Source of the DNA: a bacterium
Lineage (GTDB): Bacteria; Orphanbacterota; Orphanbacteria; Orphanbacterales; Orphanbacteraceae
Direction: 5' to 3'
Length of the DNA: 64,000 nt
NCBI GenBank assembly: GCA_025782575.1
Contig: JALGYY010000017.1
Coordinates: 175,892 to 239,891, forward strand
Of the stretch, positions 9,436 through 17,395 are shown in pieces (position 1 is the first letter of the stretch; every line of letters starts with the position of its first letter). Made by a program: the position numbers and the translations under genes. The notes under the pieces are model-generated. The model was not told the origin of the DNA and searched no databases. It saw only the letters and a list, made by a program, of their open reading frames with translations.

Positions 9436-10911
9436 TCAGACTTCCGGCCCACCGGGAACGAGTGATTGATAGAGTTCGACATATTGCGAGGCGCTTCTCT
9501 CCCACGACCAGTCCCGGCCCATTCCGTTCCGAGCCAGGCGGAGCCACTTCCTTCGATCGGAGAAGAGTAGAAACGCACGTCCGAGTGTGTGGGCCAGTGC
9601 TTCGGCCGAGTATTCCTGAAAAACGAATCCGTTTGAAGTTCCATCTTTCAAACCATCAGGTGTGTAGTCGACCACTGTATCGGCCAGGCCGCCGGTAGCC
9701 CGGACGACCGGGATGGTTCCGTACCGAAGACTGTACATCTGATTCAGTCCGCACGGTTCGTACCGCGACGGCATGAGAAAAATATCCGCCCCCGCTTCGA
9801 TTCTATGGGCGAGTTCATTATCGAACATGATCTGGGCGCTCACCTGGCCTGGATGCCGGGCCGCCAGATTTTGAAACCAGTTCTGGTAATCCGTATCGCC
9901 TGTACCGAGCAACAGGAACTGTGCTCCTTCAGACAGAATCGTCTCCATCGCGCCGGCTACCAGGTCAAAACCCTTCTGGGCGGCGAGCCGGCTGATCATG
10001 GCGACAAGAGGTTTGTCAGGCGTGTCATGAAGGCCGCAAAACTTCCGAAGCGCCTGCCTGTTCTTACGTTTGCCGGCAATGGACTCGGCCGAAAACTGGT
10101 GGGGAATCAATGGATCGGAAGCAGGATTCCAGACTTCGGTGTCGATCCCGTTCAGTATTCCTTGCAGCCGACCAGCCCGCTGTTGGATCACCCCTTCGAG
10201 TCCATAGCCCTGTTCCGGTGTCAGAATCTCCTGTGCATACGTCGGGCTGACAGTGGTAATGGCATCGGCGAATAGAATCCCCCCTTTAAGCAGATTCATG
10301 TGGCCATGGAACTCGAGACCGCTCTCCGTATGAAAAAAAACGTCGGGGAGTCCGGTCCGTGTGAACTGGTCCGCCGTAAAAAGACCCTGATAACCGATAT
10401 TGTGAATTGTGAGAACGGTCCGGGCACCGCCCAGTTCCGCAGTTCCATCGTACGAGAGCCTTCTGTAAATCGGGACGAGCGATGTCTGCCAGTCGTTGAT
10501 ATGTATAATGTCTACAAGCTGACCAAGGCGGCGCAGGAATTCGAGTGCCGCTTTACTGAAAAAGGCGAATCGTTCCAGATTGTCGGGAAGATCGCCGTAC
10601 TCTGTCGTGTAAAGTGCGTCGGAACGCTCATAAAAACCGGGATGAGCGATGAAGTAAACCGGGGGAGCGACTGTCTCTTGTGTCCGGAGTACGAAGGCCC
10701 GTTCGCCCCGTCCTTCCATGGGCACCTCAAAATGCATCCCGTTCGATTCGAGCTGAAATCCCTTGTCCCGCACCGCCCGGTAGAATGGCATGATCGTCAG
10801 GACATCATGGCCGAGATCGCGGAGCGCCGCAGGGAGCGCCCCGGCTACGTCAGCCAACCCGCCCGTTTTGGCATAGGGTGCCACTTCAGATGAGAGGAGT
10901 GCGATTCGCAT
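9436..10911 (-). CDS. glgA: Glycogen synthase, GT5
   Basis: The protein has 491 residues from the start chosen at MRIALLSSEVAPYAKTGGLADV, which is the canonical GlgA N-terminus with the substrate-binding KTGGL (Lys15). The open frame extends 34 codons further upstream, but that part overlaps the preceding gene and has no similarity to GlgA, so it is excluded. No good Shine-Dalgarno sequence precedes the chosen ATG. The C-terminal catalytic segment SRYEPCGLNQMYSLRYGTIPVVRATGGLADTV is intact. The enzyme adds glucose from ADP- or UDP-glucose to the growing alpha-1,4 chain. No glgC-type pyrophosphorylase is in the window, so the sugar-nucleotide donor is not determined. Confidence 0.95.
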   Translation of the reverse strand: MRIALLSSEVAPYAKTGGLADVAGALPAALRDLGHDVLTIMPFYRAVRDKGFQLESNGMHFEVPMEGRGERAFVLRTQETVAPPVYFIAHPGFYERSDALYTTEYGDLPDNLERFAFFSKAALEFLRRLGQLVDIIHINDWQTSLVPIYRRLSYDGTAELGGARTVLTIHNIGYQGLFTADQFTRTGLPDVFFHTESGLEFHGHMNLLKGGILFADAITTVSPTYAQEILTPEQGYGLEGVIQQRAGRLQGILNGIDTEVWNPASDPLIPHQFSAESIAGKRKNRQALRKFCGLHDTPDKPLVAMISRLAAQKGFDLVAGAMETILSEGAQFLLLGTGDTDYQNWFQNLAARHPGQVSAQIMFDNELAHRIEAGADIFLMPSRYEPCGLNQMYSLRYGTIPVVRATGGLADTVVDYTPDGLKDGTSNGFVFQEYSAEALAHTLGRAFLLFSDRRKWLRLARNGMGRDWSWERSASQYVELYQSLVPGGPEV

Positions 10912-10966
10912 GGGGGGAGTATAGCGGATATCAGCCGGCACTTCTCGCCAGCAATCGACGAGATTC

Positions 10967-11842
10967 TCAATCGGCGGCGAGACTGTTTCGGCGGAATTTC
11001 GCGAAGTCATCACTCAGGCTCCCCGTGACGGGCCCCGGTGGTTCGACCCTGGGGCGCCTGCCATCGATCGAGCTGACGGGAAGGATCTCGATCGACGTGG
11101 CCGTCAGGAATATTTCGTCAGCCAGGAACAACTCTTCCCGGCTCACCCGTCGTTCCTCCACCACCATTCCCGACTCTCTCCCGAGTTCGAGTACTACCTC
11201 TCGCGTAATGCCCGGAAGGAGTTCCCTGACTCGGGGGGTAACGAGCCGGCCGTCGATTGCCAGAAAGAGAGAGGTGGATGTTCCCTCGGTCATACGGGCC
11301 CGCTTGCCTGATCCACGGTAGAGAAGCGCTTCATAGGCGTTCTCTGCCGCCGCTTCCTGCCTGGAGAGTACGCTGCCCATGAGATTGGTGGTTTTGATCT
11401 CGGTCCGATGCCACCGGAGGTCGGGAAGGGTGATCACCGGCGCACCCTCTTTCCGGAATCGGCGCGGAACGGTCGTAAGACGACTTCGAAATGCGAACAC
11501 ATTGGGCAGGAGACCCAGGCCCGGTACGAGCCCTCGCGGTGCCGCCCCTCTGGTCCACTGCAGGTAGATGAGCCCGTCCTTATGACTTCCCCGTTCGATC
11601 AAGCCGGTTACGACAGCCTGGAGCTCCGCCCGATCGTAGCGAACAGGAAATCGAAGGGCTTCCGCGTTTTGAAATAGCCGGTCGAAGTGGCGGTCCGTCA
11701 GGAAGGGACGATTCCCGTAATACCGAACCGTTTCATAGAGAGCGTCACCGAACAGCACCCCCCGATCGAGAACCGGGATACGGGCATTCTGTTCATCCGT
11801 GAAGGCCCCGTTCAACCAGAAGCGTTCGCCAGGATCAGCCAT
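10967..11842 (-). CDS. Class IV aminotransferase, D-amino-acid transaminase-like
   Basis: This PLP enzyme of fold type IV has 291 residues from the chosen ATG. The motif 'ipvlDRGvlfGDalyEtvR' is at the N-terminus and the Schiff-base lysine is K150 in TEIKTTNLMGSVLSRQ, which resembles D-alanine aminotransferase (DIKSLNLL) more than IlvE. The late motif EIFLTATSIEILPV also fits. Likely substrates are D-amino acids or 4-amino-4-deoxychorismate; the sequence alone does not decide. The ATG overlaps the stop of the YceI gene by 8 bases (ATGGCTGA). An upstream ATG at 11860 exists but adds only six residues deeper in the previous gene. Its place in a glycogen and envelope operon is unexplained. Confidence 0.85.
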   Translation of the reverse strand: MADPGERFWLNGAFTDEQNARIPVLDRGVLFGDALYETVRYYGNRPFLTDRHFDRLFQNAEALRFPVRYDRAELQAVVTGLIERGSHKDGLIYLQWTRGAAPRGLVPGLGLLPNVFAFRSRLTTVPRRFRKEGAPVITLPDLRWHRTEIKTTNLMGSVLSRQEAAAENAYEALLYRGSGKRARMTEGTSTSLFLAIDGRLVTPRVRELLPGITREVVLELGRESGMVVEERRVSREELFLADEIFLTATSIEILPVSSIDGRRPRVEPPGPVTGSLSDDFAKFRRNSLAAD

Positions 11843-12443
11843 TCTGCTCCGGCGATGCAAAAGCCGTTACATCAAAATGAATCCGCTGTACTTCGTCGAG
11901 CTTCAGAATCAGGAACTGAGGACGTGCGATTCCATAGTCGGAAAGTTTGATCTGAAAGTCACTGATCACCCGAAGCGACACTCCCGCCTCCGTCGATTGA
12001 AAAGCGACAGTTACAGGGATCGTAACCTCTCGCGAAACTCCATGAAGCGTAAATGTTCCTGCCAGTTCCAGCTCGACACCGACCCCCGGATCGAGACGAT
12101 CGGGACCAAGTTTTCCCAGACCGGAACTGACGAACGTGGCTACCGGGAATTTATCAGTCTCCAGATGGTGTTCGCACATGTGCTTGTTCCGCAGCTTAAT
12201 TCCGGTATCGAGACTAGCCAGATCGACCTCGAGTGATACAGCTACGGGACTCGAAAGATCCGCCGGGTTGACTTCGATCGTCCCGGTAATCAGGGAAGTC
12301 TCCCCCCCGAACGACTCCATGGGGGCTTTGGATTCAAAACGAACCGAGCTCCCCTCCCCGGGAAGGATAACGAATTTTTCGGCCCGGGCAGCTCCCGCAA
12401 GAGAGAGCAGCACCACGACCGCTCCTATCACTTTCTGAACCAT
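11835..12443 (-). CDS. YceI-family periplasmic lipid-binding protein
   Basis: This 202-residue protein has a signal peptide (cleavage after ARA, near residue 21) followed by a single YceI lipocalin-like barrel. Diagnostic segments are SSVRFESKAP near the start, VSLEVDLASLDTGIKLRNKHM, the LETDKFPVATF strand and the TFTLHGVSREVTIPV strand. Family members bind polyisoprenoids or other amphiphiles in the periplasm. GAGGAG lies 6-7 bases before the ATG. The gene is 33 bases after the haem-motif porin and overlaps the aminotransferase start. YceI proteins sometimes accompany cytochrome or quinone-linked genes, which fits the neighbour but is only suggestive. Confidence 0.9.
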   Translation of the reverse strand: MVQKVIGAVVVLLSLAGAARAEKFVILPGEGSSVRFESKAPMESFGGETSLITGTIEVNPADLSSPVAVSLEVDLASLDTGIKLRNKHMCEHHLETDKFPVATFVSSGLGKLGPDRLDPGVGVELELAGTFTLHGVSREVTIPVTVAFQSTEAGVSLRVISDFQIKLSDYGIARPQFLILKLDEVQRIHFDVTAFASPEQNG

Positions 12444-12476
12444 GTCATGCTCCTCGAAACAAGGGGAGTCGATAGA

Positions 12477-13655
12477 TCAATAGAGAAAATGTCCCTGTAC
12501 TACAGTCTGAGTGTAGTCCGTCCGGCTCAGCGCCGGATCGATAATCGACCCATCCGGTTCGTCGATCACATACGTCTGGACGAGCAGGCTGAGCACGGCG
12601 AATGGATTGAGAAACAGATTAATCCCTGCACCCCACCGCGCTTCCGTGCCGGATTGAAGATCGAGATCAGGGTCGTGAAAACTGAAAGTTCCCACAAGAT
12701 CGAGTCCCTGCCGAACCTGGAAAGCCGCTTCGTGTGATGTAATGAACGTGGTGATCTCCTCGTCGCTTTCCGGAAGATTCCATCTGGTCCAATCCGCCTC
12801 TCCGAGCCAGGTGAATCGGTCCCAATGAAACGCGCCGAACGGTCCCCCCGTATTGCGTTCCCTCACCTCGTCCGACGGGAGAGACCGGTCATCATCCGAC
12901 TGATAGGAGCCGCCGAGAGTGACGCCCGTCCCCTTCAGGTGAAACCGCCAGGCACCTCTGGCAGCGAAAGAGAGTTCATCATTGAAATCCTGCGTCGCGC
13001 CCTGGTTCCCGTTCAGGAGCGAGAGATGCAATTCGGTATTCCCTGGATAGAGGCCGACCTCCACACCGACATCGGTATGGGCGGGGGGCTCGAAGCCGAG
13101 TACTTCACGGGTAAACGCGTTGTGATCGGCTAGCTTCCAGCCGAATGCGGGAGTGAAACGACCGACTTTGACGTAGCCGTTATGGGGGAGTACCTGGGCC
13201 ATCCCGAAGGCCTCATAGGTCGTGCTTGAACCCCGATCGAGATAGGCGGACCAGTGATCGTCCCCCTGGAAGGAGAGATAGAAATCGCTTTGCATATGAA
13301 AGAACCCGTTCTCCGATCGCAATGCGTCCTCGTCGGAGTAGCGTGCAATGGTCCGAAGATCGGCGCCGATCGTGATCCGATCGGCAATATGGGGATTGAT
13401 CTTTTCGATGTCCCCCATTCCCCAGGGGTTGTAAACCATTTCAGTGGGCACCAGGAACTGGCTTGCGTAGGTCGTTCTCATCCCCCCACCTGTAGGATTC
13501 ACATGACAGAGAGAACACTTCTGCTCGTATCGAGCCGAATAGCGGGGAAGACCGAATGCGGAGGAGACGGAGAACGGCCCCAGGTTCGTTTGGATCGCGC
13601 CGAGCGCCATCATCAGACTGAAAACCCTGACAACAACAGTCCCTTTGATTCTCAT
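12477..13655 (-). CDS. Outer-membrane porin-like barrel with N-terminal haem c motif
   Basis: There are 392 residues. After a long signal region (cleavage probably near residue 34) comes a CxxCH haem c motif, C47-C50-H51 in QKCSLCHVNPTGGGMR. From about residue 85 to the C-terminal Tyr the protein is made of alternating amphipathic strands rich in Trp/Tyr/Phe (for example GYVKVGRFTPAFGWKL, WRFHLKGTGVTLGGSY), ending ...VVQGHFLY, as in outer-membrane barrels. One covalent haem at the periplasmic mouth of a porin is the simplest reading. GGAAGGGGAAG precedes the ATG. It lies between the barrel-SppA gene and yceI in the same operon. Only one haem site is seen, so it is not a multihaem conduit by itself. 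Confidence 0.75.
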   Translation of the reverse strand: MRIKGTVVVRVFSLMMALGAIQTNLGPFSVSSAFGLPRYSARYEQKCSLCHVNPTGGGMRTTYASQFLVPTEMVYNPWGMGDIEKINPHIADRITIGADLRTIARYSDEDALRSENGFFHMQSDFYLSFQGDDHWSAYLDRGSSTTYEAFGMAQVLPHNGYVKVGRFTPAFGWKLADHNAFTREVLGFEPPAHTDVGVEVGLYPGNTELHLSLLNGNQGATQDFNDELSFAARGAWRFHLKGTGVTLGGSYQSDDDRSLPSDEVRERNTGGPFGAFHWDRFTWLGEADWTRWNLPESDEEITTFITSHEAAFQVRQGLDLVGTFSFHDPDLDLQSGTEARWGAGINLFLNPFAVLSLLVQTYVIDEPDGSIIDPALSRTDYTQTVVQGHFLY

Positions 13656-13691
13656 CGGTCGAACTTCCCCTTCCGCCGGTTCCTACCGGTC

Positions 13692-16271
13692 CTATTCCGT
13701 TATGTACCAACCCTCAGGAATCGCCTCGGGGGGAGTGAGCGTTTTGGGCGCTCCCGGAGTTTTCAGCAACTCTTCAATATACGTAATAGCATAGTCAGAA
13801 TTCGGGTCGTCCGTTATGACGTTCGGAGTCATCGGAAAGAGTCCGGCCAATCCACGGCCGATCATGCCCGCCCCGAGAAGGCGGCGGCCGACGGACGGGA
13901 ACTCGAATGCTTTACGCTTCGGGAATTCGGTCAGTATGATCTCGTCCTCCGGATTGATGCCCGCGAGGATACGAGCTTCCAGAATGGCGTCCGGCAGAGT
14001 TCCGAAGCCGTCCACCAGGCCGAGATCAAGGGCATCGCCCCCCATCCAGACCCTTCCCTGGGCGATTTCGCCAACCTCATCCGCTTCCATCCCTCTACTC
14101 TCTGCAACGGCGCCCACAAAATCCTCATACAGATTCAAAATGATCTTTTTGGTGTAGGCAAGTTCATCCTCTGAGAGCGCCCTCTCCGGAATCCGGCCGA
14201 GAAGGGGATACCGCACTCCGGTAAGGAGATCGCTATGCGATCCACGCTTGACGCCGCTCGCCGTGAAACCGGTCTTCTCCCCCAGGCCGTCATCCCAGGC
14301 CCAGCCGCCGATGACTCCGATCGAACCTGTCACGGTAAGCGGGCTCGTCAGGATCCGTGTCCCCGGCATGCTGATCCAGTAGCCTCCTGAAGCGGCCACG
14401 CTCCCCTGGCTTACGATCACCGGACGGCCTTTCTCTTTGTTTCTGGTCATGCCGTCGGCGACCAGGTCACTGGGCAGAGGATCCCCTCCCGGCGAGTCAG
14501 CCCGTAAAACGATCGCCGCTACGTCGTCATCATCCGCGAGATCACGCAGGTACTTGGAAGTCGCCCGGCCACGGATTCCCTCTTCCATCGCACAGATCCC
14601 GAGTGCATAGACAAGCGCGATTTCCGGTGGCCTTCCCCATTTTTCATCATAATGAATCGCGCGATTCGGATCGCGCCAATGCCTGCCCAGACTTGCGCCG
14701 TCACGCTCCTCCCGGATCCAGTCTTCCATGTCGTGCCATCTGCCGATCCGATCGACCAGATCCCGGTCGAGTGCCTCTTCAGCAATGAGGAGAGGGGTCT
14801 CTTCAACCATCCGGTCAAAGCTCGCGTTATTGAAGCCCCGCCCATCGGTGATCTGTTCACGAAAGACCTCATAGATCACATCCACGATTCGACCGATCTG
14901 CTCTCTGTCGGCGTCCGACATGTCGGTACGGCTGAGGGTCTCACTGGCGGTCTTGTACTTGAAGTGGCGGAGTTCCTGAAAACCGATGCCGATCTTTTCC
15001 AGAAGGCCTTTCATATAGGTTCTGTGCAGCGCGAGCCCGGGAATCAGCACCTGTCCGTGGGGATCGATCGAGATGTGATCAGCGACGGAAGCAAGCCCGT
15101 ATCCCCCCATGGTAACCCGCTCGATATGGATGATCACTTCCTTGCCTGCGAGTTTCAGTTCACCGAGCTTCTCGCGGAGTTCCCAGACCAGAGTGCCGCC
15201 CGCCCGAAAACCGGCCAGGTTCAGGACAACGCCGCGGACCGCCGGGTCGATTCGAATCTCCTCGAGATCCCGTGCAAGATCGATCCACGCGACACGCTCA
15301 TCGTCGAACCAGCGGGCCTTCCGATAGGTCAGCCTGCGATCGGAGAGATCCATTTTGACGTAGTGATTCTCATGGAAGAGTTTCCGCATGGTGTGGTGGA
15401 GAGGGAAACCCCTGTGGGGAGGCTCCAGTCTGACGAGATAGGTTGTCGGGAGCAGCCCGCCTGCCGGACGGTTCTTCCCGTCCTCGTCATAGGAAGGCAT
15501 GACGTGAATCCCAAAATCGTCGAAAGTCACGCCTAGATTCAGACTGTAGCCGAACTCATCGCTCCCCGTGGCGTCACGAAACTTCATACCCAAATGGATT
15601 CCATGGATCGGGCGGACTTCGAAGCCGGCGCCCCATCGTCCTTCATCGATCTGCTCATCGTCGGAGAGGGTGTAGTCGCCGAAGAATGTCAGCCACGGTT
15701 TCCCGAGGGGCCGAACACCGATATCGGCGCCCCCCTGTCTTGCATCGGTTTCGAGAGAGAAAACGCCGGCCGCCCCGTAGGATAGCCATGAGCGGGGCCG
15801 TTCGATCATACCCGCCACGATCGACCTCTCGTGGTCGATGACTTCGTTTCCACCGCGGGCCCACCGATAGGCCAGTCCGAAATGGCTCCGCCTGTTCCCG
15901 CCTGAAAGCCCGATCTGATAGTCGTAAAGACTTTCCGTATCACCTGCGATATCGCCGGGACCGATCGACCGCTGCATGGCGAAACCCAGATTTCGCCCCG
16001 AAGAAAAACCGTAGTTGTCGAGCGACCCGCTCCGGAGGCTGCGATCGTTCCACCAGAACGCGGTTTCTCCATGATCGCTCGTCGACCAGGCGGCCGGGTT
16101 GCTGAACGCGCCGGCCGCCCCTCCCGTCACGCTTGGTGTCTGGGGAAGGAACGCCGTTCCCGTCTGGTAATCGATCAGTCGTTCTTTGTCCTGATTCGCC
16201 CCTCCCGCAGTAGCAGTCAATCCCAGCACCGTGAAGGCGATGAATGCAACAAATCGCGCGGTACTTGTCAT
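13692..16271 (-). CDS. Outer-membrane barrel fused to SppA-type signal peptide peptidase
   Basis: The protein has 859 residues from the ATG with GGAGGAG upstream; a longer open frame lacks coding character. A signal peptide (1-23) is followed by residues about 30-285 that resemble a PorV/FadL-like barrel: the GGAAGAFSNPAAW motif, then short aromatic beta strands such as HFGLAYRWARGG and WGAGFEVRPIHGIHLGMKF. Residues about 300-530 and 545-770 are the two halves of a 67-kDa-type SppA. The catalytic lysine is K440 in HFKYKTASE (as K209 of E. coli) and the serine is S628 in SVAASGGYW (as S409), so both residues of the Ser-Lys dyad are present. E. coli SppA is an inner-membrane enzyme; this one looks outer-membrane attached and facing the periplasm. 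The exact substrate is unknown. Confidence 0.8.
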   Translation of the reverse strand: MTSTARFVAFIAFTVLGLTATAGGANQDKERLIDYQTGTAFLPQTPSVTGGAAGAFSNPAAWSTSDHGETAFWWNDRSLRSGSLDNYGFSSGRNLGFAMQRSIGPGDIAGDTESLYDYQIGLSGGNRRSHFGLAYRWARGGNEVIDHERSIVAGMIERPRSWLSYGAAGVFSLETDARQGGADIGVRPLGKPWLTFFGDYTLSDDEQIDEGRWGAGFEVRPIHGIHLGMKFRDATGSDEFGYSLNLGVTFDDFGIHVMPSYDEDGKNRPAGGLLPTTYLVRLEPPHRGFPLHHTMRKLFHENHYVKMDLSDRRLTYRKARWFDDERVAWIDLARDLEEIRIDPAVRGVVLNLAGFRAGGTLVWELREKLGELKLAGKEVIIHIERVTMGGYGLASVADHISIDPHGQVLIPGLALHRTYMKGLLEKIGIGFQELRHFKYKTASETLSRTDMSDADREQIGRIVDVIYEVFREQITDGRGFNNASFDRMVEETPLLIAEEALDRDLVDRIGRWHDMEDWIREERDGASLGRHWRDPNRAIHYDEKWGRPPEIALVYALGICAMEEGIRGRATSKYLRDLADDDDVAAIVLRADSPGGDPLPSDLVADGMTRNKEKGRPVIVSQGSVAASGGYWISMPGTRILTSPLTVTGSIGVIGGWAWDDGLGEKTGFTASGVKRGSHSDLLTGVRYPLLGRIPERALSEDELAYTKKIILNLYEDFVGAVAESRGMEADEVGEIAQGRVWMGGDALDLGLVDGFGTLPDAILEARILAGINPEDEIILTEFPKRKAFEFPSVGRRLLGAGMIGRGLAGLFPMTPNVITDDPNSDYAITYIEELLKTPGAPKTLTPPEAIPEGWYITE

Positions 16272-16306
16272 GGCGAACTCCTCCTCTATTCCGTCCCTGG
16301 TAGCGC

Positions 16307-16352
16307 AGACTCCAGGAGCACGGAGTCTATCCTGCAGAGCCTCCTCTGGCAA
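16307..16352 (-). promoter_or_regulatory. Promoter with inverted repeat upstream of the barrel-SppA operon
   Basis: On the minus strand TTGCCA (16352-16347) and TAGACT (16329-16324) are 17 bases apart. A 7-base inverted repeat, AGACTCC / GGAGTCT with an 8-base centre (16307-16328), overlaps the -10 box and the expected start site, the usual place for a repressor operator. It would drive the eight-gene run ending at 5157. The regulator is unknown. Confidence 0.4.
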
Positions 16353-16448
16353 CAACGGGGGGATGGCAGGCCTGGGTACGCCGCGGGGAGAGGAGAGGAG
16401 AGGCTTCATGCCCTCCACGGACGAATTCCGGCCTCAATCAGCCTTTGA

Positions 16449-16477
16449 TTGCATTTCCCCCTCAGAAATGGTACAAT
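16449..16477 (+). promoter_or_regulatory. Sigma70-type promoter upstream of the exported protein / amylase pair
   Basis: TTGCAT (16449-16454) and TACAAT (16472-16477) are spaced by 17 bases. The predicted start near 16484 leaves a leader of about 73 bases with AGAGGAG just before the ATG at 16557. The promoter is divergent from the barrel-SppA promoter. Confidence 0.6.
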
Positions 16478-16556
16478 TTTGCCAGTATTGTGAAGCATGC
16501 TTGAGCGTTGTTCGGGCTATTTGGACCGAGGTTTTCGGTAAAGAGGAGCAGATCGT

Positions 16557-17288
16557 ATGAAAAAGACCGTTATCATCCTCGCGGCTCTCGCCATTGCGGC
16601 GACCGCGTACGCCCAGCCCTGGCACGCCAAAGGGGACGTGTACTGCGTGCCGGGTTGCTGGAATTTTGATGCTGGCAACCTGTTGAATGACCTTGGCGTG
16701 AGTGGGGACGCTGTCTCAGGCGATGGGATCTACAGCGCTCTTGTCACCACAGATGTCGGCGCGATCGGCAAGTATTCGTGGAAAGCGGCCCGCGACGACT
16801 GGTCAGATGCTTATCCCGGCAGCAACCAGTTCGTCCATGTAGGCGTCTTGGCGGAGCAGATCCTGTTCACCCTCGACACGAACGCCAATGGTGACGGCTG
16901 GCTTCCGGATCAGAATATCGCCTGGTCCGATCATTACGCTCCGGCCGGTACCGCTTTCGAAGTAATCGGTGCGGCGGCCGAAATCGGCACCTGGGCTGAC
17001 GGCGTAGTCGCCACGAATGTGGGCGGGGTTCACTCCGTTACTGTCAATATCGCCACACTTGGCAGCTATGACTTCCTGTGGCGCGCCGACAATGACTGGG
17101 ACCTCCAGACCATGCGCGCCGACGGCGGCGCAAGCGGTGGCGGGAACCTGAACTTCACTACCGTTAATCCGAACACGAATGTTCTTTTCGAGTTCAATGC
17201 GAACACCGGCCGGACCCGGTCCACCGTGCTCACCAACACGGCGACCGAGAACTCGAGCTGGGGCTCGATGAAGCAGCTCTTCCGGTAG
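16557..17288 (+). CDS. Exported protein upstream of secreted amylase, function unknown
   Basis: This 243-residue protein has a clear signal peptide (MKKTVIILAALAIAATAYA). The mature part seems to hold two beta-sandwich domains of about 100 residues. The first (about 25-125) contains GVSGDAVSGDGIYSALV and ends in LFTLDTNANGDGW. The second (about 130-225) has FEVIGAAAEIGTW, similar to the 'ViGs.pelG.Wd' strand of starch-binding and pullulanase accessory domains, and a closing VLFEFNANTGRTRSTVL. No catalytic site is visible. Located 107 bases upstream of the secreted GH13 amylase on the same transcript, it may bind alpha-glucan at the surface or periplasm. This is inference from fold-like motifs and context. 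Confidence 0.75.
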   Translation: MKKTVIILAALAIAATAYAQPWHAKGDVYCVPGCWNFDAGNLLNDLGVSGDAVSGDGIYSALVTTDVGAIGKYSWKAARDDWSDAYPGSNQFVHVGVLAEQILFTLDTNANGDGWLPDQNIAWSDHYAPAGTAFEVIGAAAEIGTWADGVVATNVGGVHSVTVNIATLGSYDFLWRADNDWDLQTMRADGGASGGGNLNFTTVNPNTNVLFEFNANTGRTRSTVLTNTATENSSWGSMKQLFR

Positions 17289-17338
17289 ATTGACCGGAGG
17301 TCGTCCGATGATCGATCGGTGACCAAGATGTGCACAAG

Positions 17339-17371
17339 GGCGAGGGATCTTGACGGTCCCTCGCCTTTTCT
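17339..17371 (+). terminator. Intrinsic terminator between the exported protein gene and the amylase gene
   Basis: There is a perfect 9-bp stem, GGCGAGGGA (17339-17347) with TCCCTCGCC (17357-17365), a 9-base loop, then TTTTCT. Only 10 bases separate it from the GGAGG of the amylase and 24 from its start codon, leaving no room for a separate promoter. Confidence 0.8.
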
Positions 17372-17395
17372 CTGCTCCCCTGGAGGTTTCACCAC

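Noticed and set aside
14652-15536. A 294-codon plus-strand frame inside the barrel-SppA gene
   Set aside because: It is antisense to the SppA catalytic region, whose Lys and Ser motifs show which strand is coding.
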